Origin: Bryoerythrophyllum caledonicum
Taxonomy: Eukaryota; Streptophyta; Bryopsida; Pottiales; Pottiaceae
Reading direction: 5' to 3'
DNA length: 64,000 nucleotides
Assembly: GCA_963971425.1 (NCBI GenBank)
Contig: OZ020515.1
Location: 19,960,637 to 20,024,636 of the forward strand
Part shown: positions 46,901 to 57,332 of the stretch, piece by piece
How positions within the stretch are numbered: position 1 is the stretch's first letter
Layout: every line of letters begins with the position of its first letter
The notes under the pieces: generated by a model
Databases searched by the model: none
Told to the model about the DNA's origin: nothing
Seen by the model: the letters and a program-made list of their open reading frames with translations, nothing else
Translations under genes and position numbers: made by a program

Positions 46901-46918
46901 GTTGTCGGATCCAACAAC
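46901..46918. repeat. Palindrome site, consensus match
   Basis: GTTGTCGGATCCAACAAC, an exact match to the degenerate consensus, isolated from the array by about 3 kb. Confidence 0.9.
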
Positions 46919-47078
46919 TGTCACAAGAATTGGAAGTTTGAAATTTCTATATATTTGTCAATCACACAAGACCAAAGCATTATCACCAAAGCAAATTAAG
47001 ATAGCTGGGATTATTTTAACTTAAACAAGAGAATCGTAACACAACAAACGTAGTGAGTACGACCAGAGAATAACAACA

Positions 47079-49487
47079 CTACTGAAATGACGATGTAGAT
47101 GCTTCTGAGAATTCAAGATCTACCTCAGCTTCAACATCACGATACATAAAGACATCGGAGTTGTACTTAGGACGTGGTATAGACGAGGAAGGCGGCGAGA
47201 ACTGCAAAGCTTGGAGCCTCGCAATGTCTTCCGCATACGACGGAAGAACCCAAGTCTTCGAGGGGGAAACATATTCCCTGCAAGAATCAATATACATCAA
47301 ACACAGACTTAGTAGAAGCTTCTTGATGAAAGAAATGTAGTGAAGAGGAATGTCAGTGTACTCACTTATTCAGGATCTTCAAGTCTTGGCCTCTTCACCG
47401 CTGGAGGATGCATGGTCTTGGAAGTAGTTGGTGCCAAGGTTTTTTTTGCAATTGGAAGAGTTGCCACAGGTAATGCTAGGGTCTGCATTGAAGAAAGGAC
47501 TGCTTCATACAACTCCTTCTCGCTTTCTAGCAAAAAGTTGTGTCTACCAGTAGCGTTGCAGGCACGAATGCTATTACCTAAGAAGAGTTCAATGTGTAAT
47601 TAAAATAAATCCACAGTAATGGAAAGAGAGAAATCAAAAATTCTTTACAACAATGAAGAGACAATAGATAGTATTGGAATTACGTGAAGCAAGTGAAAAG
47701 TCAACCACCACATCACCAGGGCGTGTCAGAGACAATATGAGAGAGGAAAAAAAGTACTCATCCTTCTCCCTTGGACCTCGCCAAGCGCGTTCTCCGTTCT
47801 TCAAAGGAGTTGTGCAATAATTGATAATGGTGTCATTGACACTAAGATCGTATCCCATGGCTAAGAGCTCTAGCACATCCTGGAAAGAGAACTTGGACTT
47901 CCAGATGGTGGAATCTGCGGGCCGACGGACCCGTTTGAGAAGCAAGACCTTCAAAAGGTTGGTCGTAGTAAACTGAGTCTTTGCCGAAGATATAGGCAAG
48001 TGATTAACTCCCGTCCAATCCTTCAGTGCCTCAAAATCAAAAGCCCCATAAAATGAAGATATTTCATCGAGCACTTATCCATTATCAGAGGGAAAAAATA
48101 GAAGCATTGCTCCGTCATCATGCAATACCTCATCAGCAAAATCAAAAAGTTCATCGAAGTACTGCTCATCACGAATGTTCCAGAATGGAACATCTGAAGA
48201 AGGATCTGACACATTGGGGACATGGAAGTCTTCAGGGACATCTGTGATCACAAGATCAGCAGCGCCTTTCATCCATGGTTTCCTGCCACGTGTGCAAGAC
48301 CGATTTGGATTGCACTCCAGAGCAAACCGACATGCAGTATGAATGAAATCCCGTTGTTTCAAAATAGAGGTGTTGAGAATACGCACTTGGCAGGCCAAAG
48401 TCGACATAGTGATATTAGGCACTGGATTTGGCTTCTTCAAAACGGCAGAGGTAAGGGTAATCGGGGAGCTCGTTGCTTCAGTCATGGTCGTGTCCTCTTC
48501 ACCTCCAGAATTCACAACGGAGGCCACCTTCGAAGCCCTAGCTGAGGATTTAGTCGGCTTTGGACCTTTTGCATTGCCCTTCTTTGTGGTAACCTCTGTC
48601 ACAGATGCCCCCGTAGTAGGGCCCTTCTTCTTCTTTCCTGAGGATTTGTCGGCTTCAAGCAATGCCTCTTTCATCAACCCTGTATCTTCATCATTATCTG
48701 ATACCTCTGTAGATTGAGTTAGTAGACACTTTACTTCCTCTTCTACATCTGGACAGAAGTTCTTAGGACACTCCAGATACCAGCAGCATTCGCGGAAATG
48801 CTCCCTGGTATAGTTCTTCTTCTGTAGAGGATTGAAGATAAATGTCTCCATTGAAGAGGCGGGGTCGCACCAACTATGAACCATTGGTGGCAGCTTCTTG
48901 ATAGCCCTAGCAGGTAAGAGTTCCCGCTTCATATACCTTTAAAACTCACGGAAATTGGTGTTAGAATTCAAAGAAGCCAAATTTGCAAATACAATGGAAT
49001 TTGAACTCTAGCTCAATGGTGTGGGTAACGTAGAAGTACCTGAGGCAAAGCCGTTTCACTACTTTGTCGGCATCCTTGACACTCTCAAAAGGCTTTCCCT
49101 TTTGATGCACCATGTCCCCTGTGAAATACCCGAAGAAAGCTTTGTCCCAAAGCGTAATCCGCCATGTCTCAACATAGTCTTCGAAGGACATGAAATCCTT
49201 TGAATTATCTATCCCACCACATAGATCTAAGTATGGAATAAGCTCCTTCTTGGCCATCTCCTCAAGACCGGCCCAAAATGACGCGCGAATAAGAAACTTC
49301 TTTAAATGGTCCTCACTAGCAGGGGGCTTTAGAAAGCGAAGGTCTTGTCTGACGCTTAATGAACTATTCCACCATTTGAGCCAGCAAACCTTATACTGTG
49401 GCTCTACCGATGAGGTTGCAATGAGTTGCAATTTTTCCAGGGTCATCTCAACCTTGGATGCAACATGGACGCTGAGTGGAATATAAC
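47079..49487 (-). pseudogene. Beta-class DNA amino-methyltransferase-like protein, 3' exons
   Basis: Inferred exons: 49040-49487, 47684-48936, 47366-47577 and perhaps 47079-47277. The intron phases between the first three agree. The large exon has an acidic and basic linker, then ADLVITDVPEDF at the position of the catalytic DPPY motif (Asp at 48240-48242). Further on, RPGDVVVDFSLAS corresponds to the SAM-binding DPFAGSG motif and runs across an intron into ACNATGRHNFLLESEKEL, the usual GR-x-x-x-GIE segment. The order catalytic motif then SAM motif is typical of beta-class N4-cytosine/N6-adenine methylases. Both motifs are altered, so activity is doubtful. In-frame stops: TAA at 48075-48077 and TAA at 47366-47368. 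It probably continues the ParB exons upstream. Confidence 0.68.
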
Positions 49488-49963
49488 CTACAAAATCAAG
49501 ACATAAAGTTTGTGAATGCTGCAATCACTTTCTTTCCCTAAGTAAATTTGGTTAAGTATAATATCAATCTAAATATTCATTGATTGAAGCATCAAAGACT
49601 CATCTTCCAAGAAACATTATTTGAAAAGTATAGCCATTCAAAGTTTTCAATACATCAGAGAATACATTGATTCAAGCATGGCAAAAACTAAAGACAAGGG
49701 TGACTACTTTCAAGATCAGTCAAGCATGCCCAAAACTCATGAAATAGAGCAATCATAATTTAAATGGAACGGTATACTTTGAATGGATCATCAAATAGAC
49801 TATAATTGTTCTTATGAGCCATACACATGTCCACAACATATATGTGTCTATACATAGGAGTTTGTGGGTAAATTATTGAGACAAGCAAATGCTTACCGGC
49901 CACCAATTCCACTACGTATAATTCCAAAGTGAATTAGATGTCTTGTTCAGACCTTCATCAATG

Positions 49964-49981
49964 GTTATTGGATCCGACAAC
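49964..49981. repeat. Palindrome site
   Basis: GTTATTGGATCCGACAAC, one difference from consensus, 150 bp outside the dense array. Confidence 0.85.
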
Positions 49982-50113
49982 TCAAAATTCATACCATTGA
50001 CAGAAGCTACTAATCATCTCCAAACATGAAGTCAAATCCAGCAACTGAGAATTATACAAATTAAGCTCTCAAAACTCTAACACAATCACGACGTGCTTAA
50101 TATCTTCGAACTG

Positions 50114-51405
50114 GTTGTAGGATCCAACAACTAGGAACAACACCGATTCAACACAAAGAATCCTAACTATTTCATTGGCTACTTTTCATCTCAAAATCGA
50201 TAGTTGGATCCAACAACTAACAAATATATTAACTTAGCACTCGTGAACTCTAACAGTGTCACCACATAGTCATCAACTCGAAACGGGTTGTCGGATCCAA
50301 CAACCCTGAAAAAAATTTATCAAGTACTGCTCTTCTAAACCATGACGATAAATGTAATGTGCAATTTTATGGCATTGACTACTGCTTGGCTAAAGAGTCC
50401 TTCTTGAAATATTGATTTTCTCGTTATTTTACCATCTCAAATCGATTGTCCGATCCAACAACATATAATTATATTGATTTAGTACTCGGGAACTCTAACA
50501 TTGTCACCACTGAGTCATCAACTGAAAACAAGTTGTTGGATCCGACAACTCTATTAAAAAGTTCCAAGTACTGCTCTTCTAACCCAAGATGATAAATCTA
50601 ATGTGCTATTTCATGCCATTGATTACTGCGTGGCTATATATTCCACCATGAAATATCGAATCAGTCCTTCTTTTATACCAATTCCAGCTACTTATACTAC
50701 TAATTACAGATAACAGCCTCTTTAACTCCCTAAAATCTATCCATAAGCAAAATCACATACACTCTCCCTTGTTTATGATGCTTGGTATGTAAATGTTCCC
50801 TCCAGTTGTCGGAACCGACAACTACTCATTCTCTTAATATTGCATGGTGCTCAAACTTTGAATTTAACTAAACGAATTTCACCATGAAGAAATGCACCAT
50901 ACTTTAATCACAAGGATCTAGGTTGTTGGATCCAACATCAAACATAGTCCAATATTTTCCAATGGTTCGATTCTAGATTTGTTAACTTTAAGTCCAAGAT
51001 CCTTCATATGATGCTTGGTATGTAAATGTTCCCTCCAGTTGTCGGAACCGACAACTACTCATTCTCTTAATATTGCATGGTGCTCAAACTTTGAATTTAA
51101 CTAAACGAATTTCACCATGAAGAAATGCACCATACTTTATTCACAAGGATCTAGGTTGTTGGATCCAACATCAAACATAGTCCAATATTTCCCAATGGTT
51201 TGATTCTAGATTTGTTAATCCTAAGTCCAAGATCCTTCATATGATGCTTGATATGTAAATGTTCCCTCCAGTTGACGGATCCGACAAATATTCATTCTTA
51301 AAATATTGCTTGGTGATCAAACTTTGAATATAATTTAACAAATATCACCTTAAGGAAATGCACTGTACTTTATTCTCAAGGATCTAGGTTGTTGGATCCT
51401 ACATC
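50114..51405. repeat. Phased array of 18-bp palindromes (GTTGTYGGATCCRACAAC)
   Basis: Eleven sites start at 50114, 50200, 50287, 50445, 50532, 50805, 50922, 51038, 51155, 51271 and 51388. Spacing is regular: 86-87 bp in the left part (with 158 and 273 bp gaps) and 116-117 bp between the last six. The centre is GGATCC in most (GGAACC at 50805 and 51038, CGATCC at 50445). Outer arms vary by one or two bases, often with the complementary arm still recognisable. Part of the array is a tandem duplication, but sites also occur singly elsewhere in the element. Confidence 0.92.
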
Positions 51406-51594
51406 ATATAGAGTCTAAAAAAGACCAAAGATAATCCAACTTTCATTAAAGCCTAGGTGATCAGAGTACTACAACAAATGAATCCAACCATGGATAAAGA
51501 TGCCAAGCATTCAAACGACAAATAAATTTACCATGAGTACACAAGTAGATTAAAAATATAATCTTGAACTTAAGAATTTTGCAAGGAAACTTAC

Positions 51595-53018
51595 TTGTTC
51601 TAATAATCCTTTGTATGCCGGATTTGCAATAGAGCTGCACTTGTTGAATACATTGGCCAGCTCATCTCGTTTTTTAGTAACCACCTTCTCTACGTATTTG
51701 TGAAATCCTTCTTCACTTTGGTCAGCTTCCTCAACATCTTCGGAGTATGTTTGTCCGGCCTCTTGTGAGGCTTGGACAATTTCATCCTGATCCAATGTAA
51801 TCCCGTAAGAACCAAATAATAAGTACGACGCCAATATAAATATTGATATTGAACGTGTAGTTAACTTACTTGAAAAATAAAATTAACCATGAGATTCTTG
51901 GTTAAGGGATACCAAGTTTTGATGGTCTTCGTTACACATGCTTTATATTGATCTTCTGTTAGCATTGGTTTATAATACTCCAGCTTGTGACTTCCGTACA
52001 GTTGAATACGATGAAGCGTGTGCACCAATGTAGTTTTGACGTGAGCATTCTAGTTTGCCCTACACATTCAAGTATATTGATTAGATTTTCTGCACCAGGA
52101 TTCAAAACATGAACAATCAATGAAAATATGAATTATGGCTTACTTGTTTATGTCGTGCATGGCCTCTAGAATATCACCTTGACCACCGGAAGTGTCCAAA
52201 ACAACGCAATCCGGATTCCCATGCCTAGAGTGCCAATTAACATCCTCCGCATGCAATGTATCAATAACTTCTTTCCAAGCAAGCAATCGGTGATTGCCAT
52301 CATAGACAAAAAACATGCTACCTGATAAATCTTCCAAATCAGGGTCTGCCAAGAGCCTTTTCTCAAATGCAGAATTTTCCTCAATCCACAAAGCACTCCA
52401 AGACTTCATGTCGTCAGTAGTAACCACCCGCTTATGACCATTCTCATTGTATTCTGATACATACATGGCTGCTGCATGCGGTTGATAGCCAAATCGAAAT
52501 GCACCCATTAATTTGAGAATGTCAGATCGTAGGGTGGGTCTCACCAAAGGCATCGGGATCAGCCGACAGAGTGGAATCTTTATCAAAGACTTAGAGCTCG
52601 GAATCCGGCGCATATTCTCGATCACCTGGAATAAGTTACCTTGAATTAGACCCTCCTGGAGTTTAAGTTCAGCATTTCGCAGATTCACGACTTGACGGCG
52701 AGCACGTTCCTCTGTCGTCATGGGACTTCTCTGGATCTCCATAGGGGGGTTGGTTGGAGAAGGCTCCTCGCCTGCTAATGCTCCTCCTTCGTTTGAATGG
52801 ATGCTAGTAGGTGTGTCAGTCTCAGGAGGGGTCCCCAAATGGGTTTGAAGTAACGGTCTCGAACGTTTTCGAATTAACAGCTCACCTGAAGACTCTCGCT
52901 CTTCTTCATCAAAATTTCCAGCGTCCTTGTCGATCGGAGAGTCCATCACGGCATCCACCATGTCATTCGTTGGAATTGAAGCTTCACTCAGCTGCTCAGC
53001 TACTTCATATGAAGCCAT
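51595..53018 (-). pseudogene. ParB/sulfiredoxin-like domain protein, 5' exons
   Basis: Inferred exons 52144-53018, 51870-52059 and 51595-51786 have matching phases and GTAAG donors. Exon 1 starts with an ATG and has an acidic N-terminus, a basic KRSRP string (49-56), then a ParB/Srx-type fold at about 146-275: SLIKIPLCRLIPMP at the start and the signature FVYDGNHRLLAWKEV (DGNHR at 240-244). In bacteria and phages this fold binds DNA or nucleotides and is often fused to methylases. Exon 2 carries an in-frame TAG at 52050-52052, probably a former Trp codon. The phase at the end of exon 3 does not fit 49487 directly, so an exon in 49488-51594 is missing from my model or the two parts are separate genes. 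Confidence 0.75.
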
Positions 53019-53312
53019 CTACGCACACCAAATCATGTTGAAACCATATGAAGGCAAAGTACTTGTGCAATGACCAATTCTAGCGCCCTAGACTAGCTTT
53101 CAGATCTTTTGGTAATTATTGAGTTCACACAACTCACACTACGCATTGAAAGCACAAGTTATGCATGAACATAAATGATTGTTTGTGATCTCATTTAGAA
53201 CACTCAAAATATGATTCATCAAAATTATCGAAAATCAACACCAGTTTAAATACTGTTTCACATTTCATCACAGATTTTTGTCACACATGCATTTCGGTTC
53301 GCAGTGTTCAAT

Positions 53313-53671
53313 GATCAATGATCTGAAATGCAGTGTTTAATGATCCGATTCAAAGATCACTGAACACGACACATCGTGCATCACTGTGATCAATGATCCG
53401 TGATTCAAAGATTCGAGCATTGATCTAGGGTCATGAATTGTGGAGTCTTTGATTCCAGCATGGATTCCAGCAATGATCCGAAATAAACCTGGAGCAGTGA
53501 TCAATGATCTGAAATGCAGTGTTCATATGATCCGAAATGTAGTGTTCAGTGAACATCACACGATCAATGATCATCGATCACTGAACATCACACAATGAAC
53601 ATCACAGACTTAATTAACATGAATCACTAAACATTAGATCATTCAACTTGGAGTTGGAATATCATTAGATC
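53313..53671. repeat. GATC-dense repeat block
   Basis: Sixteen GATC tetramers in 359 bp, where about 1.4 would be expected by chance. Many sit in repeats of the type TGATCAATGATC(C/T)GAAATG and GCAGTGTTCA. It lies 300-650 bp upstream of the ParB-like start codon. Confidence 0.85.
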
Positions 53672-53795
53672 ACTGAACTTTATCCAACTACAAAGGCAAT
53701 TTCACGTCACTGGTTTTGCATACACATGCATAGCAACGCGAATCAAGTCTAATATCGACACAATGAATTCTAGGATTCAAAGACTCCACGATGTG

Positions 53796-53813
53796 ATTGT
53801 CGGATCCTACAAC
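53796..53813. repeat. Palindrome site upstream of the ParB-like gene
   Basis: ATTGTCGGATCCTACAAC, two differences from consensus, about 780 bp upstream of the minus-strand ATG at 53018. Confidence 0.85.
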
Positions 53814-53852
53814 CTGAATTTAGAATTCCCAAAATCACATTGGTTCACTGAC

Positions 53853-54104
53853 AGCTACGACTTTTACATGAGTATCGACAAGTATCACATGAGTTACTAC
53901 TTGATTAAGTCGTAACTCAGCCATTACAACATGAATCATTACGATAGGAACCATGTCGACTGAATCGTAAGTCAGCTACGACAAGAATCACATGAGTTCT
54001 AATGAACACTGAACTCCAGATATGGTGCTCTAATGATATTCCAGGTTCAGTATTCTCATGAACACTGATACTCGTATGTGCTACGACATGTATCACATGA
54101 GTTC
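53853..54104. repeat. Threefold short repeat, GCTACGAC...ATCACATGAGTT
   Basis: Copies at 53853-53895 (with internal duplication), 53975-53999 and 54080-54104. Function unknown. Confidence 0.6.
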
Positions 54105-54182
54105 GGATCAGCACTACTCGTGCACCAACAAGATCAACATTTTAAGCAACACAAAATCCATGTACAAGTTCACAGTTTCACA

Positions 54183-54200
54183 GTTATCGGATCCTACAAC
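54183..54200. repeat. Palindrome site upstream of the ParB-like gene
   Basis: GTTATCGGATCCTACAAC. Together with 53796 it shares the flanking CTACAACCTGAAT, so the two may be a local duplication. Confidence 0.85.
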
Positions 54201-54629
54201 CTGAATGTACATGCACAAGTTCATATCAGTTTTAAATCCGATCCGCAAGTCTGGACACGACACACAGTTTCGATGGTCCCTGTCGAGGATGGAGAGCTGC
54301 TCCTAGAGTAACGGTGACTCTGTCCTACGTTTTTTTATTAATTATCTTGCTTACAACCTGTCATTAGTGTTAGGTATAAAGAAGAAAAGCAAAAAGTTGA
54401 ATGTTTTCATAATCCCAAACTATGTTTTCAGATCTTCTGGATAGTTGCAATGGCAACACTGATTTTTTTTTAAACTGATGTAGGTAGATTCGTATTCTGC
54501 TTTCAAGCATGACTAGATTTCAGAATTGCTACTCGCTTGGCTCACGGACGCTCAGCACCTTAGCAGTTGCCGCAGATAATTCTCACTTGAGTGCATAGAT
54601 ACACTCTAATATCGACACTCAATGATCTC

Positions 54630-54647
54630 ACTGTTGGAGCCGACAAC
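54630..54647. repeat. Palindrome site, diverged
   Basis: ACTGTTGGAGCCGACAAC: the right arm is intact and the centre is GGAGCC, so no GATC. Confidence 0.65.
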
Positions 54648-55487
54648 GGCAGTTGTCACTATTTAAAGACCGTAGAATTCCTTCTTGATACATATTATCT
54701 CACTAAGAACTTGTTAAGTACTAAACACTTCAGCTGTAGAGTTCGAGGTTTCATGTGATCTGCAGGTATACGGCGTCTAAAATCGGGAAGACGATGAAGC
54801 ACTTCAGCAAGAGCAATTTAATCTTCAAGCAAACCTCATATTGAACCCTAAGTGCAATATCATCTTTAAGCAAACCAGAAACTTGAACCCTAAGAAATCA
54901 TTTCTCGGACTTCACTTAAGAAGCATACAGATCTGGATTTGATGCTTACCAGAACGGCTCCTGGCTCTTCCGCGGTTCCACCAGCCTCACCTCCACAACT
55001 GCTACCGCTCAAGATCACCTGCATCAACGTCTATCAACAAATTAGACTCTACACTCCACAAATCACACGGTACACCACAAAGTTGACCTAAGTTCCAAAA
55101 AGCAGACGCTTACGGCGTTCTGAACCGGCGACATAAGGCCCACGCACATGCGCAGATTTGGCTAGCGACGCCGGCTCACATGGATGGGGTCTGTTCACCA
55201 GAAATAGACCTCTGTTGAGAGTGCTCCTCAACCTCAGCCGAAGTCAGGCAGGCACAAAAAAAATGAGCTGCCTCTCTCAGCCTCAGCCGCCCACTTTTGT
55301 TTTACCCTTATCAACCCTCTGACACTTAAAATTAGAGTAAGTAAAATGCACAAGTCACATAGAAAAGCACTATAAAAGTGTGATGGGGTTTGAGGTTTTT
55401 TTTTACTCAACGCGGCGTACGCTGGCGCACATGCAAGCGACGCGCTCCATGGCGTACGCCGGCTGACTTTCAAATACCCCGAACCCC

Positions 55488-55507
55488 TTCACACCGCGCG
55501 GTGTGAA
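55488..55507. repeat. Perfect 20-bp palindrome
   Basis: TTCACACCGCGCGGTGTGAA, flanked by CCCC and CGGGG, which extends the possible stem. It is in the GC-rich island of the intergenic region. Confidence 0.8.
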
Positions 55508-56311
55508 CGGGGTCGGAGCAGCTGATCCAGGCGCCGCCGCGTGGAACTGCGCCGGCGACGCCGGCTCAGCTCCTGACGTATGTGCATCAGCCTATAGAAA
55601 TTGTGAAGACGCAGGGGAGTTTGACGACCAAGCGGCGATAGGCTATGAGGAGCACGGGCTCAACCCAGGGTTCGAGGAATCTTCGTTCTTGGTGAGATGG
55701 ATGATAAAAGTAGACAGGAGTACGAGGTCATGCAAGTACCATTTCCTCAACCCTCGGGTTGCTCCACATTAAATCTAAGTGCATGACTCCACAAAATCCC
55801 AAGAAAATGCATCCATTCAGTGGTATAGCACCTTGGATTTCGATGACTATTTCAAATTCAAATCTACATAAGATGTCATTACTCTACATATACAACTGAA
55901 CTTACTAGTCTAGACTACAAATTTATTGCTTAACCATACTAATTATTATCTTATGGTTCTGATATTTTAAATGAATGCATGAGTTCTAAAAAGGATTTTT
56001 ATCTTTTAAATATCAATCACTGTCACCGGGGGGCATAATATTCAACATGTATGGTGCCGTATACTGATATTACAACTGGTACTGAAACTGAAATGACCAC
56101 CTCATTAAAGATGTAAGGTGAAGAACCTTCAATCTAGAGGTGTTAACCCTAAATCCAAACGTTTTTGTCCAAAATACTTCATTGTTTTTATCCCCAAACG
56201 TTATGCAGGAATTGAATGTATAGGCCCCAAAATAAAATTAATGAAATACTTGAAATGAATTCTCTACTTTAGCAAATACAACGTGTTAATTCATGTAATG
56301 TTAACAACAAC

Positions 56312-56668
56312 TCAAAGGCAAATAAGATAACCAAATCTTGCCTGTGCTTTGGTTGACTTTGTGTTTGCAACATTTGGGTCTTCTAGCTCCGATCTTCCAC
56401 CATTTCTTCCACTTGTTCCACATCTATCTCTTCCACGACATCTCCCCCCCAATGAAACTTGTACTCCTTCAAATCCTAAAGAGTCGACAAGTGAAGGCTC
56501 TACTTCTTGATTAAAATCTATCGCTCGAACTGTTTCAGATATACCCTCAAACCTCTTGCTTGCAAGCCTCATCCTAGACCTCTTCAACTCCCTCCGCGAG
56601 GAAAAAACAGACGGACGCCTCCCTCTCGTTCGACGGGGTTTGCTCACTCTAGATGAATACTCTTGCAT
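56312..56668 (-). CDS. Small basic open frame, hypothetical
   Basis: An ATG-started frame of 118 residues with a very basic N-terminal half (KPRRTRGRRP, AT-hook-like) and an acidic centre. It is not recognised. It could be a first exon (the end is near a possible AG/GC junction) or chance coding. Confidence 0.3.
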   Translation of the reverse strand: MQEYSSRVSKPRRTRGRRPSVFSSRRELKRSRMRLASKRFEGISETVRAIDFNQEVEPSLVDSLGFEGVQVSLGGRCRGRDRCGTSGRNGGRSELEDPNVANTKSTKAQARFGYLICL

Positions 56669-57332
56669 TTGTCTTAGAAATGAAATGATCTAACCAGAAC
56701 CCCATTTTCTATGATATACTCTCCCATTTCATTCACCATCATGTACAAAAAGCAACAATTGGAACAACATCAACCACGGGACAAGATGTACCAGTGGACC
56801 AATAAAAAAAACGCGTCGCTAATACGGCGATCTGTTTTAGAGCTACCACGTTTTGTTAGCAACCAACTATTTATTGCATACAAAGAAACACCATACACTC
56901 TGACATATCTAGTAAAATCTATACTGGAGTATTACAATAAATCATAGCACTTTCCATTACATTACTCATTCTTTCATTAGATCATTTTCAAATCTTGAAT
57001 CTTCTTGTCTAATTAGGGACTTCTAACCTTCATCCCAACTCTATAATGGAGACTTTTATTACTCTTTGAACCGATACACCTAAAATCATTTTTGAAGGAA
57101 CAACTGTCAACAGCCGTCATTGCATCGTGCATCATCTAATAGTAGATACAACGTATAGTGCGTTTACTATCTACTAAATCTAGATTTTTTGCCCGTCTAA
57201 CGTCACGCCGTTCCATGACGTGCCCCTTTTCTCAACTTCAAGTCTTCAAGAAATACAACTGCTCCACAACACTTGACACTCTCTTTAGGCTTCCTCCCCA
57301 CCTTTTGACTCTTCTCAAAGTTTGGCTATTCA

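Larger units (their letters stand above)
45036..47078. other. Left arm of the large transposon, non-coding
   Basis: AT-rich with no supported gene. Contents seen: a palindrome half-site at 45043-45050, full sites at 46214 and 46901, and a purine-rich (GA/AAG) tract at about 46430-46770. Confidence 0.5.
49488..51594 (-). other. Putative large intron holding the palindrome array
   Basis: This lies between the ParB-like and methyltransferase-like exons. No convincing coding exon was found. It contains 12 of the 18 palindromes and is built partly from tandem units of about 245 bp (50200-50560) and 233 bp (50760-51405). Confidence 0.6.
53019..57332. promoter_or_regulatory. Divergent intergenic region between ParB-like and transposase genes
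   Basis: This separates two genes transcribed outward, so it should hold both promoters. It contains a GATC-dense block (53313-53671), three palindrome sites, a threefold GCTACGAC...ATCACATGAGTT repeat (53853-54104), a 20-bp perfect palindrome (55488-55507) in a GC-rich stretch (55100-55700), and a small basic open frame (56312-56668, minus). Confidence 0.55.

Noticed and set aside
50114-51405. CRISPR-like array of short repeats with spacers
   Set aside because: Repeats are 18-bp palindromes with variable arms at 86-273 bp spacing, spacers are themselves tandem duplicates, and this is eukaryotic transposon DNA with no cas genes.
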